NCBI GenBank assembly: GCA_041521345.1
Contig: JBGOHB010000016.1
DNA from: Virgibacillus_N oceani_A
GTDB lineage: Bacteria; Bacillota; Bacilli; Bacillales; Amphibacillaceae
Reading direction: 5' to 3' (one strand)
Length of the DNA stretch: 64,000 nucleotides
Shown here: in pieces, positions 1-8,264 of the stretch
Layout: each line of letters starts with the position of its first letter
Position numbering within the stretch: position 1 is the stretch's first letter
Translations under genes and position numbers: made by a program
The notes under the pieces: generated by a model
The model's input: only the letters and a program-made list of their open reading frames with translations
What the model was told of the DNA's origin: nothing
Database searches by the model: none

Positions 1-224
1 AAGGTGCTTCTTAACAAACAAATCGTCGCTGTCCCTTTAGTCTAATTGTAAATAAATCCCAAATGGATGGAGCCACCTTTGATTGGGTATTTACTTTTTT
101 GGCTCTAATCCAGAAAGTGATAAAAACAGAAAATTAAATCAATATTTATGCAACGCTAGTGATTCAGAATAGAATTCATTTTGTTTGAGATTTAACGAAT
201 GATTATAAAAAGGGAAGTGAAGGC

Positions 225-1040
225 ATGGATCAGAAACGATTAGCACTTATTTGGAGAATCCTCATTGTTTTCATGGGAGCATCTATTATTTGGTGGCTGT
301 CTGGATATGTCAATACCTTGATAAGAGCTGGAGCAGAGTATGATCGTACGGCTCATGTAATTTCGGCATTAGTCATATTTGCTTTAGTTATTCCGATGGT
401 TATTTTTGCGCGCAAGTACCTTGATAAACGGCTGTGGAGAGGATTGAGGCTTACTTCATTCAAAGATGGGTGGAAACCTTTTGTTATCGGGGGTCTTACC
501 TACCTTATACCAGCAATGTTGGCTATCATTATTTTTGTGATGTTCGGGTGGACAAATATACATGTTCAGGCTTCTTTTGGGGAACTCTTAATTACTGTTA
601 TCGTGCTGATGATACTGGTATTTCTGTATGAGGCGTTACCGGAAGAGCTTATTTTTCGTGGTTATTTTTATCGTAATTTAAACAGTTCATTTTCTAAGTT
701 GAATGCGGTCTTCATTCAGAGTGGATTATTTGTATTGTTTGCTTTAGTCATTGGAGCTGCACCAAGTTTTGAACGAGTTGTATTTTTTCTTGCAGTTGGT
801 ATTATCATAGGTATGATTCGTGTAATCACGGAAAATGTCTGGAGTGCAGTCGGTTTTCATGTAGCTTTTCAAACGATGCAGCAGATGTTTGGAAATCCTT
901 ATAATCAAGAATTGACATCTGAAACACCTTTTCTTATGGAAGTCGTTATTTTGGGAATCATTCCGTTTTCATTTGCATTAGTGACGGTGAAGATTTTCGT
1001 CAAAAAGGAGCCCAACTGGAAAGAAGTCGATCCTGAATAA
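225..1040 (+). CDS. CPBP family intramembrane metalloprotease
   Basis: A 271-residue polytopic membrane protein with about eight hydrophobic segments. The CPBP (CAAX protease / bacteriocin-processing, Abi) signature is visible: the EE..FRG motif EELIFRGYFY at residues 140-149, and a later conserved His in a hydrophobic segment (GFHVAFQ near residue 211). Family members are glutamate-type membrane proteases (Rce1-like), often linked to bacteriocin self-immunity; the substrate here cannot be read from sequence. The ATG follows a GGGAAGTGAAGG ribosome site. A second CPBP gene begins 30 bp downstream on the same strand, so the two are probably one operon. Confidence 0.85.
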   Translation: MDQKRLALIWRILIVFMGASIIWWLSGYVNTLIRAGAEYDRTAHVISALVIFALVIPMVIFARKYLDKRLWRGLRLTSFKDGWKPFVIGGLTYLIPAMLAIIIFVMFGWTNIHVQASFGELLITVIVLMILVFLYEALPEELIFRGYFYRNLNSSFSKLNAVFIQSGLFVLFALVIGAAPSFERVVFFLAVGIIIGMIRVITENVWSAVGFHVAFQTMQQMFGNPYNQELTSETPFLMEVVILGIIPFSFALVTVKIFVKKEPNWKEVDPE

Positions 1041-1069
1041 ATTAAATTAAAGAAGTGAGGTGAAAAGGT

Positions 1070-2929
1070 GTGAGTGATTACATGAATCAAAGTAAATTTG
1101 ACATCTCGTTAATCTTATTTTTAATCATTATAACAGTGTTAGGATATATCATTGCCCAAATGGAGTCTATAGGTGCATGGTTTGGAACATTGGAAATGCG
1201 AGCCCTGTTAATGGGAATCGCCCTTTTATTGATTTTACTTTTTTCAAAATTGAAATCAATCAAAATTGATGAACATAGTTTATTCTATAAAGAGCGATTA
1301 ACTACGGTTATTGCTTCATCGTTTCTTGGTTTTTCCGCATGGTTATTACCTGCAATTTTTGTCATTATTAGCTCCATAGTATTAGGTTGGGCAACAATAG
1401 AGTTGAATATGACTATATCAGAATTATTATTATTAACGCTCATCATACTCCCGCTTATGCTTGTGGCTTATATTTTACCGGAGGAATGGGCTTTTCGAGG
1501 TTATGTATATAGAAAACTTGTAAAAAGCAGGTCCATGTGGGGAAGTATTTTTATACAGGCGATATTATTTACCGTATGGGGAATACTGGCGAATGGTCAA
1601 TTGGATGATGTTATTGCGTTTTTCGGATTTGGCCTGTTTCTCGGGTTCTTGTGTCATATGACAGGTACCATCTGGATTGGTGTTGGGCTTAGATTAGCAT
1701 CTGCCACTGTGCCCTTGCTGCTTAATGAAATAAATTATGAGATCGTTTACATGGAAGGTGTACTCAATTTTTCACTGGGAATTCTGACCATACTGGCAGC
1801 TTATTTCATTATTTTAAAAGTCAAACGGCAAAAACCAGACGGAGTATTGGAAATATTGAAAATGGAAAATGCAGATGAGAATACAAACATAGAAAACAGC
1901 AAAAACCTGAAACAAAGGGGTATTATTTATGATGTTGGTTCGAGCTATGCTCCTGGGCAATCATCGAGAGAAAAATGGGATAAAGAAGCCGTCAAATATG
2001 ACCTTGAAGTCATTCGGAAATCCCTTCACTGTAATGCAGTAACTTTGATGGGGGATAATCTTGACCGTTTGGAGGAAGCTGCGCATTATGCTTTTGAGCA
2101 TGATTTATTTGTATGGATGCACCCTGCATCTTTTGATTCAGAACCTCACGAAATGCTTTCTCAACTTAAGAACGGGGCAATTTTAGCAGAGAAGCTTAGG
2201 GAAAAGCATGAGGATAAAATTGGGTTAAAAGTTGGTTTAGAGATCAGCGTATTTACTGCTGGAAGTATACCCGGTAAAGATTTTGAGCGTAGAGCCCAAA
2301 ACTTAAAATGGTTCGGACTTTTGCTACCGTGGTTTAGTAGCCGGCTTAATGAGTTGCTAAAGCAAACAGTGGAAGTAGCACGGAAGTATTTTAGAGGTGA
2401 TATCACATATGGTTCAGGTTCCTGGGAAGACGTTAATTGGGAAATGTTTGATTTTATAGGGGTAAATTATTTCTTTGATACGTCAACAGCAGCAAATTAT
2501 GTTGAAGGATTACGACGTTATAAACGCTTTAATAAGCCAATTGTCATTACTGAATTCGGCTGCTGTGCTTATGAAGGAGCTGAATTAAAAGGTGGAGAAG
2601 GAGGGTGGATTCAAGATTGGAGTAACCTTAATGAGCGGATATTAGACGGTAGGTATACTAGAAATGAACAAGTTCAGGCAGACTATATTGGTCAGCTGGT
2701 TGAAGTATTTGAAAGGGAAAATATTTACGGTGCTTTTATCAATCAATTCATTGAAGAAGATCACCCTTATTCAGAAGAGGCGTTGTACGATCTGGATATG
2801 GCAAGTCTGGGAATTGTAAAAGCTTGTCCAAATAAAACTGCTCAGACAACGGATAAAAGAGGTTGGTTGCCTAAAAAGGCATTTTATGAGGCTGCATATC
2901 GTTATTCTCAATATAAGCGTAGGCGATAG
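1070..2929 (+). CDS. CPBP membrane protease domain fused to a C-terminal TIM-barrel (glycosidase-like) domain
   Basis: A 619-residue two-part protein. Residues 1 to about 255 form a multi-span CPBP domain with the motif EEWAFRG at 138-144. After a polar linker, residues from about 282 (RGIIYDVGSSYAPG) to the end look like a (beta/alpha)8 barrel. Barrel-like features are strand motifs IGLKVGLEISVF and FIGVNYFF, and ITEFGCC with a Glu near 495 where clan-A glycosidases keep their nucleophile. Stand-alone homologues of this barrel, especially in actinobacteria, are often labelled abortive infection protein, probably through fusions like this one. The start is GTG at 1070 behind GAAGTGAGGTG; ATG 1082 is an alternative. 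No substrate can be assigned. Confidence 0.75.
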   Translation: MSDYMNQSKFDISLILFLIIITVLGYIIAQMESIGAWFGTLEMRALLMGIALLLILLFSKLKSIKIDEHSLFYKERLTTVIASSFLGFSAWLLPAIFVIISSIVLGWATIELNMTISELLLLTLIILPLMLVAYILPEEWAFRGYVYRKLVKSRSMWGSIFIQAILFTVWGILANGQLDDVIAFFGFGLFLGFLCHMTGTIWIGVGLRLASATVPLLLNEINYEIVYMEGVLNFSLGILTILAAYFIILKVKRQKPDGVLEILKMENADENTNIENSKNLKQRGIIYDVGSSYAPGQSSREKWDKEAVKYDLEVIRKSLHCNAVTLMGDNLDRLEEAAHYAFEHDLFVWMHPASFDSEPHEMLSQLKNGAILAEKLREKHEDKIGLKVGLEISVFTAGSIPGKDFERRAQNLKWFGLLLPWFSSRLNELLKQTVEVARKYFRGDITYGSGSWEDVNWEMFDFIGVNYFFDTSTAANYVEGLRRYKRFNKPIVITEFGCCAYEGAELKGGEGGWIQDWSNLNERILDGRYTRNEQVQADYIGQLVEVFERENIYGAFINQFIEEDHPYSEEALYDLDMASLGIVKACPNKTAQTTDKRGWLPKKAFYEAAYRYSQYKRRR

Positions 2930-3209
2930 AATGGCTGGAGCCAAACATTGTAATAACGTCGCTTAGCGGCATTGCCTTGATCAATGGACACTATATATGT
3001 ATATTTAACTGCAAGCATGCCAAGTAAGCCAAAAACAATTAATGTCTTTCTGTTTTTCCATATCAGCAAACATGAAAAACAGAATAAATTAGTTTGAGGA
3101 TGCCCTTCTTTGTTCTATAAGTCGGTTCTGATTTTGGCAATTAAAAGTAAGGAATAAAAGAGTTGAAATTATTTCTAACTTGCAGTGAAAACAACTCAAT
3201 ACACTGTAT

Positions 3210-3565
3210 ATGCTTGAACTAAAAAAAGAATCTAGAAGTCGCTATGGGTTCATACGTGGAGAACTAGGATCTGGTCATATATTAATCAGTGAAAATTTAG
3301 ACCCTATTTGATTGATATCGAAGGAGCCGATTTTTTGATATTGAACATGAGCACAGGTGTTTACAGTTACACTTTGAGAATTATTATCGTTATTTAAAGA
3401 ATGAAAATCTTGACCCAGACAGGATGTGATTTTATCGATTTCATCATCATATAGCTTTAACTGCTGGGGGGATTGAAATTGCTTCACTGAGGATTTCCAG
3501 ATCAACAATTTGCTGAAAACCTTATCGACTACCATTTGCGATGTGCATTGCATTTTATTAAATAA
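3210..3565 (+). pseudogene. Decayed phosphotransferase (APH-like) gene, C-terminal half only
   Basis: Joining frames gives a coherent C-terminal phosphotransferase sequence. It starts at ATG 3210 (MLELKKESRSRYGFIRGELG, then GHILISEN), shifts frame to IDIEGADFF, continues DIEHEH, then YYRYLKNENLDPDRM, a TGA stop, FYRFHHHIALTAGG, and after another shift GFPDQQFAENLIDYHLRCAL ending at TAA 3565. The DIEG motif resembles the Mg-binding Asp region of APH-like kinases, and the LDPDRM/HHH/LTAGG pattern is recalled from uncharacterised Bacillus phosphotransferases. At least three frameshifts and one stop make it non-functional. The N-terminal lobe is absent. Confidence 0.75.
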
Positions 3566-3915
3566 TGAATTTGAAGTCCTAAGACTAAATAACATCCATT
3601 CTTATAACTCCGGATTAGCACTTGCATAGCGTGAGAATTAATCTGGAATTAGTTTCTTTTTCAAAGTAAGAACAGTGTCACCTTTCTTTTTATCACAAAA
3701 TACAACATAGTGGTGCAGGAACAATTGATGTCATGCTTTCATATGATGAAAACCGGCATTAGGGCAGTTGAGAACAACGGTTCTGATTTGCCTCCAGTTC
3801 ATGGGAAGTATACGACGATTGGGCGGATTCCGAATATATCAGTTTTGTGCGCTTAGCTTATTAGTAGCTATTACTTGTGCTTAATTTACATATTAGTTGA
3901 AGAGTAACTTTAGGG
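3566..3915. other. Intergenic region with no intact gene
   Basis: No intact reading frame is seen. One plus-strand frame from about 3716 to 3861 reads plausibly as coding (AGTIDVMLSYDENRH, later SSWEVYDDWADSEYISFV) but carries three stop codons. It may be another gene remnant; its family was not recognised. Confidence 0.3.
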
Positions 3916-3961
3916 TTGACATTGTAATTAAATTGCTATATATTTGTATGTGCAAACAAAT
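3916..3961 (+). promoter_or_regulatory. Promoter and putative MarR operator upstream of the marR-like gene
   Basis: TTGACA at 3916-3921 and TATATT at 3939-3944 are separated by 17 bp, a near-consensus sigma-A promoter. Immediately after it, 3943-3961 reads TTTGTATGTGCAAACAAAT, an imperfect palindrome placed where a bound repressor would block transcription. The same element recurs inverted at 4449-4466. Confidence 0.7.
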
Positions 3962-3994
3962 TTTTATTATAATGTTTAGAAATGAGGTGGCATT

Positions 3995-4423
3995 TTGCTG
4001 GAAAACTATCTAAAAGAATGCTTATACTTCACCGCAAGCCGATTAAGCAGAATTATAACCAGAATGGCAGAGGATGAATTTACAAAAAGCGGTTTATCGC
4101 CAACATATGCCTACTTACTAATGGTTGTTTATGATAGAGAAGGAATTTCCCAAAAAGAATTAGGTGAAACTCTTCATTTACAACCATCTACAGTGACACG
4201 TCTTATTGATAAAGTTATTAGCAAAGGCTTGGTCTATAAAGATTTAGAAGGACGAACGGCACATATTTATACGACAGACAAAGGAAAACAATTAGAACAA
4301 ACAATACATGATTGCTGGATGAGTCTTCGTCGGCGATATACAGACATATTGGGAGAAAGTGAAGGAGATAAATTAACACTTCATTTAGATCAAGTAAGCA
4401 ATCATTTAGAAAATAAAGAGTAA
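3995..4423 (+). CDS. MarR family transcriptional regulator
   Basis: A 142-residue winged-helix regulator. The typical MarR path is visible: a dimerisation helix (TASRLSRIITRMAEDEF), then a helix-turn-helix around residues 47-75 (GISQKELGETLHLQPSTVTR, then LIDKVISKGLV), then a wing (EGRTAHIYTTDKGK). It starts with TTG behind GAGGTGG at 3984-3990. Nearly identical inverted-repeat sites lie upstream of this gene and upstream of the next one, so it probably represses both itself and the NmrA-like/DUF1772 pair. The inducing ligand is unknown; such operons often respond to phenolics, quinones or thiol stress. Confidence 0.88.
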   Translation: MLENYLKECLYFTASRLSRIITRMAEDEFTKSGLSPTYAYLLMVVYDREGISQKELGETLHLQPSTVTRLIDKVISKGLVYKDLEGRTAHIYTTDKGKQLEQTIHDCWMSLRRRYTDILGESEGDKLTLHLDQVSNHLENKE

Positions 4424-4448
4424 TATATTCTTTATTTTCTGTCTGATA

Positions 4449-4466
4449 TTTGTTTGTACATACAAT
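4449..4466. promoter_or_regulatory. Second putative MarR operator, inverted copy
   Basis: TTTGTTTGTACATACAAT at 4449-4466 is the reverse complement of the site at 3943-3961 except at one position in the shared core (TTGTATGT[G/A]CAAACAA). It sits between marR and the NmrA-like gene, about 50 bp before that start codon. A regulator binding the first site would be expected to bind this one. Confidence 0.65.
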
Positions 4467-4518
4467 CAAATCAAAGCATTAGCTTTTAAGTAAATATGAG
4501 TACAAGGAGGCTTTTTTT

Positions 4519-5280
4519 ATGAATTATAAGAGAAGTGAACAAGGACCTATTTTAATTCTTGGGGGGACTGGAAAAACCGGAAGAAGAGTTGCACAACGAC
4601 TTACACGGAGAGGGTTACCGATAAGAATTGGTTCCCGCTCAGGAAAACCTGCTTTCGATTGGAACAATCAAAGTACTTGGAAATCTTTGTTGGAGGGGGT
4701 GAATGCTGTCTATATAACTTATTATCCAGACTTGGCTTCACCAGGAGCTGCAGAAGCAATTGATTCATTTGCAAAACTAGCAGTTGAAAAAGACGTAAAA
4801 AGATTAGTATTGTTATCCGGGCGTGGTGAAGAAGAGGCAGTGCGGAGTGAGAAAGCGCTTCAAGATTCTGGTTCAGACTGGACGATTTTACGTTCAAGCT
4901 GGTTTGTAGATGTTGAAGACATTGCAGATGTTGCAGTGGCGGCACTAACAGACAATAAACACATCGGTCAGATTTATGAACTTTCTGGGCCAAGAGCACT
5001 TACTTTTAAAGAAGCGATTGAAGAAATTTCCAAAGCAAGTGGTCGGGAAATACGTTATAAAAATATATCCACAGAACAGTTTATATCTGAGCTACAGCAG
5101 CAAGGCTTGCCTGAAGATATTGTATCATTAATGGTGGAGTTATTTACTAAAGTTCTGGATGGTCGTAATTCCCATATCACAAACGGCGTACAGCGCGCCT
5201 TAGGACGAGAGCCGAAAGATTTTAGCTTGTATGCAAGAGATGCCGCCGCAACGGGTGTGTGGATGATGAAAAATGATTGA
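4519..5280 (+). CDS. NmrA-like NAD(P)-binding oxidoreductase of the atypical SDR class
   Basis: A 253-residue Rossmann-fold protein. The N-terminal dinucleotide loop ILGGTGKTGRRV (residues 13-24) is the GxxGxxG motif of NmrA/HSCARG-type short-chain dehydrogenases. The region VKRLVLLSGRGEE, then DWTILRSSWF, matches the same class. The typical YxxxK catalytic pair is not evident, as is common in NmrA-like redox sensors and quinone reductases. The ATG follows AAGGAGG at 4504-4510. It overlaps the next gene by 8 bp and is preceded by marR and an operator copy, so it is probably induced by a small molecule. The substrate is unknown. Confidence 0.85.
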   Translation: MNYKRSEQGPILILGGTGKTGRRVAQRLTRRGLPIRIGSRSGKPAFDWNNQSTWKSLLEGVNAVYITYYPDLASPGAAEAIDSFAKLAVEKDVKRLVLLSGRGEEEAVRSEKALQDSGSDWTILRSSWFVDVEDIADVAVAALTDNKHIGQIYELSGPRALTFKEAIEEISKASGREIRYKNISTEQFISELQQQGLPEDIVSLMVELFTKVLDGRNSHITNGVQRALGREPKDFSLYARDAAATGVWMMKND

Positions 5281-5755
5281 GCAACTTACTTCCTATTTAA
5301 TTTTTTGTGCAGCTCTTGGCTCAGGGTTAATTGCCGGATTGTTCTTTGCGTTTTCGTCATTTATTATGCGTGCACTTGTTAGGCTTCCCACGGAGCAAGG
5401 GATTGCTGCTATGCAATCCATAAACATATCGGTACTAAACCGATTGTTTCTGATTGTATTTATGGGAAATGCGTTAGTCTCTGTGCTACTTACAGTAATT
5501 TCCCTATTTCATTGGGGGAATCCAGGCTCTGTTTATTTACTTGTAGGCAGTTTATTATATCTTTTTGGCAGTTTTATAGTCACGGTTGTATGCAATGTTC
5601 CTTTGAACAATGTACTAGCCCGTGTAGATGCTACAGATTCGGAAAGTATAGCTGTATGGAAAGATTACATTTTCAAATGGACTGCTTGGAATCATATTCG
5701 AACCATCACAAGTCTTACAGCTATGACATCTTTTATTTTTGCATTAAGTGTATAA
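5273..5755 (+). CDS. DUF1772 (anthrone oxygenase-like) membrane protein
   Basis: A 160-residue protein with four hydrophobic spans, typical of DUF1772. Family features include the first span with FFAFSSFIMRAL, the central INISVLNRLFL motif and the polar WKDYIFKWTAWNHIRTITS before the last span. The start overlaps the end of the NmrA-like gene, indicating translational coupling. Some fungal and actinobacterial relatives are anthrone oxygenases; for the Bacillaceae members a role beside a small-molecule-induced oxidoreductase is inference only. Confidence 0.82.
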   Translation: MIEQLTSYLIFCAALGSGLIAGLFFAFSSFIMRALVRLPTEQGIAAMQSINISVLNRLFLIVFMGNALVSVLLTVISLFHWGNPGSVYLLVGSLLYLFGSFIVTVVCNVPLNNVLARVDATDSESIAVWKDYIFKWTAWNHIRTITSLTAMTSFIFALSV

Positions 5756-5939
5756 GGCTTAATTCCAGATAGGTTACCAAAAAGTCAGGGTATTCGGGCA
5801 AAAAGGAATAAACATTCCATATGATGATCCGAATACCCAAAAGTGATGTGTTAGATACTAGTAGAAGTAGTAACATCGTACAGTTTTTGCCACAATCCCT
5901 ATCAGTGTGTTTAATTCTAGGGCATGGTTTAGCCAGCAA

Positions 5940-6419
5940 TCAGAGCAGCAGGAAATGTGAATGCTTTCTTTCACTGCTAATGGTCACCTGAATTAAACCT
6001 ACAATGCCAGATTTAAACGTTTGTGTCTCTACAAGATTCAAAATCTTTGTATCGAAGTTTTCTTTAAATAGACGCTTGCCACCACCGCAACAACTGGATG
6101 AACCATTAGTCTGTATTCATCGATAAGGTCATGCAGATCGAATTATTCCATTCTACTTCCTCTAGTGTTGTTGAAGCAACATACTTTGGAAGGCTGCTCA
6201 TTCTTTTAGCAAATCCTTTTTCGTCTGTCATCGTGGGCCATTCAGCTGTAAAGCCTCGCCCCAGCAAGATAGCATCACTTTCAAATAGTTCATTGTGCTT
6301 AAACTTTTCCGCTTCATCACTCCAGAACTGAGCACTCCATCCGCCGTGTTCTGATTTATCACCACCGCCTGGACCTTCCATAACACCATCAAGTGTAATA
6401 AATTCTGTTACAAGGAATA
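5940..6419 (-). pseudogene. Decayed dihydrofolate-reductase-family (RibD C-terminal-like) gene
   Basis: Read on the minus strand, the frames join into a recognisable DHFR-family protein. The pieces are FLVTEFITLDGVMEGPGG, HGGWSAQFW, SDAILLGRGFTAEWPTMTDE, LPKYVASTTLEEVEWNN, then a frame change and loss of about 30 residues, HDLIDEYRLMVHPVV, a further shift, and GGGKRLFKENFDTKILN ending at a TGA at 5942-5940. The start codon is missing, there is an internal deletion, and at least two frameshifts are present. The middle section (6106-6381) remains open as a 91-residue frame that automated annotation may report as a gene. Confidence 0.8.
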
Positions 6420-6576
6420 TAAATAACGAATGGTTAAAATTTGTCTGAATAGACTAAGACGTATGTTAATCGATGTGGAAGTACTTCAAATTCAAATCTA
6501 GTAACCTAATCAATCGGTCATAACGGTCGTACACATACTCGGATAGAATACATTTGGGTGGGTCTGTTGCTTTAAT

Positions 6577-7008
6577 TTAAAATCTTCGCTTTTGATAAGG
6601 TTGTCCTTTTCCTTCTTCACAATACTGTTTAAGACTATTTAAAAAAATAGCCCAGTTATAATTACAGGAACGGTAACATCCGGTGATTTTCTGCCAATTC
6701 ATATGGCGAAACGTGATTTCCGTTTCCCCTTGGATTTCCTCAATATCAAATGAGATGATTGTATTCACCCACTCCGGTTCATCTGATTCAATACATTTCC
6801 ATGAGACTCTTTTACCAGGCACAAGTTCCATCACACGCATTTTGGACTCATCATTGTCACCGAACCGGAATTCATTGAGGGCATTGATTTGGTTATGGAC
6901 CTTTAAATCATTTGTCCATACTTCCGAAAGTCCTTTTTCTGTCGTTAATGCCTCATACACTTTTTCCGCCGGAACTTTTACTTCTAGTAAATGTTCAATA
7001 CTTTCCAT
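6577..7008 (-). CDS. SRPBCC/AHSA1-domain protein
   Basis: A 143-residue protein with the AHSA1 (activator of Hsp90 ATPase homologue 1-like) START-type fold. Visible features are IEHLLEVKVPAEKVYEALTT at the N-terminus, W then TNDLKV, the strand pair ELVPGKRVSWKC and WVNTIISFDIEE, TEITFRHMNW, and the C-terminal helix with NWAIFLNSLKQYCEEGKGQP. The ATG follows GGAAGG. Members of this class bind small hydrophobic ligands; no specific role is known. It appears monocistronic, downstream of the decayed DHFR-like gene's start on the same strand. Confidence 0.85.
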   Translation of the reverse strand: MESIEHLLEVKVPAEKVYEALTTEKGLSEVWTNDLKVHNQINALNEFRFGDNDESKMRVMELVPGKRVSWKCIESDEPEWVNTIISFDIEEIQGETEITFRHMNWQKITGCYRSCNYNWAIFLNSLKQYCEEGKGQPYQKRRF

Positions 7009-8264
7009 CTACATCAGCCTTCCTTTTAAATGTTGTTCACTCAATAAATTATACATTATAAAAAAGGAACGGTTTCTTATCGATTGCTCATATTACGGAG
7101 GGCAGTGAAATTTTTGCAGTGGTTATTTTTAATGAATTTTTTTAATTCAACGGAAGTTCCAATTACACCATAGCCTCCCGCTCTAATGGGCTGGTCACTT
7201 ATTTCTTGTAAAAGGTTCTGTTTGGGGGATTGGTACGGCTGGCACATACAATCGAATATAAACCTAATTCGTTCAAGAAGATTTATTTCGGCCGGACAGA
7301 CTAAACCTGTATATAATTGGCCTAGAAAAGTTCAAGCTATTGACGATCTTTTCAATAAATAACTTATCTAACTAAACAGAGTGACGGGTAGCTTTCTTTG
7401 GTTGTAGAAGAATTGTAATTTTAGGGTATTAAAGGGTTGTCAGTAGCAAAAATGATTCCCAAATGATGCAAAAGTTGTAAAACAAAAATTGTAACTGATA
7501 CTTTCGAGATAAATGAAATAGAATAAAGTCTGTGGAAGAAAAAGGTGCTGAAATTTCCGGATGTTAAATGTTGAATAAACTACTCTCATTCTATCATATA
7601 CCATATGTACTATTTTATGATATTACCATGCTGCTATCAACAATACGGTTGAAATAGGAATTCCAAGTTTACATAAGGTAAAATAAAGCATTTTCATTTT
7701 TAAGGCCGGGAAAGCATGGTCTATATTCCCTATTTTTCCAAACCTTTGTAGAGCTGCAATGAATAGAATTTGTACTAATTACTCATTCCCTATTTTGATG
7801 ATCTCTTATATAATGACGATGTAATTCTATATTCGACATAATTATAGGATAAATATTCATTCTAGAAATAAAAATAGATGACTATTTCAGCACCACATTG
7901 AATTCGAACTAATAAGGCTGAGATGAACTGCTCACGGCTTTTAGTCAAATGGTAACCTGTTAAACTTACAGCACACTTGCTGTATTAGAGAAAACTTTCA
8001 CAATAAGTAAATGGGAATAAATATAACATCATGAACAACATCGCTTGTTGCAAACATCACCTTGAAAGTACATTCGTCCTCTTAAGAAACTACATATTTC
8101 TACTTATTTCAAAATTGTAATGTCTACTCTGTTTATAATTTTACATAATATCCAAACAAATTATCAAAAGTGCTGATATTCATACTAAAATACAATGAAA
8201 ATCAACTTTGTCATCGCTTACAAAATCCAAGTACATAAATTACGAGTCAGGAAGGAGAAAAAAA
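7009..8264. other. Long AT-rich intergenic region
   Basis: No convincing gene is seen in these 1.25 kb. A 58-codon plus-strand frame at 7186-7362 ends in a plausible coding stretch (FISAGQTKPVYNWPRKVQAI) but has no ribosome site and was not recognised; it may be a gene tail. The promoter of the following protease homologue should lie in the last 200 bp, but no consensus pair stood out. Confidence 0.35.

Noticed and set aside
6131..6331. Plus-strand 66-codon frame
   Set aside because: It overlaps the minus-strand DHFR-like remnant, which has clear family similarity; the plus frame has none and lacks a ribosome site.
6683..7108. Plus-strand 141-codon frame
   Set aside because: It is antisense to the well-supported AHSA1 gene and has no recognisable protein features.
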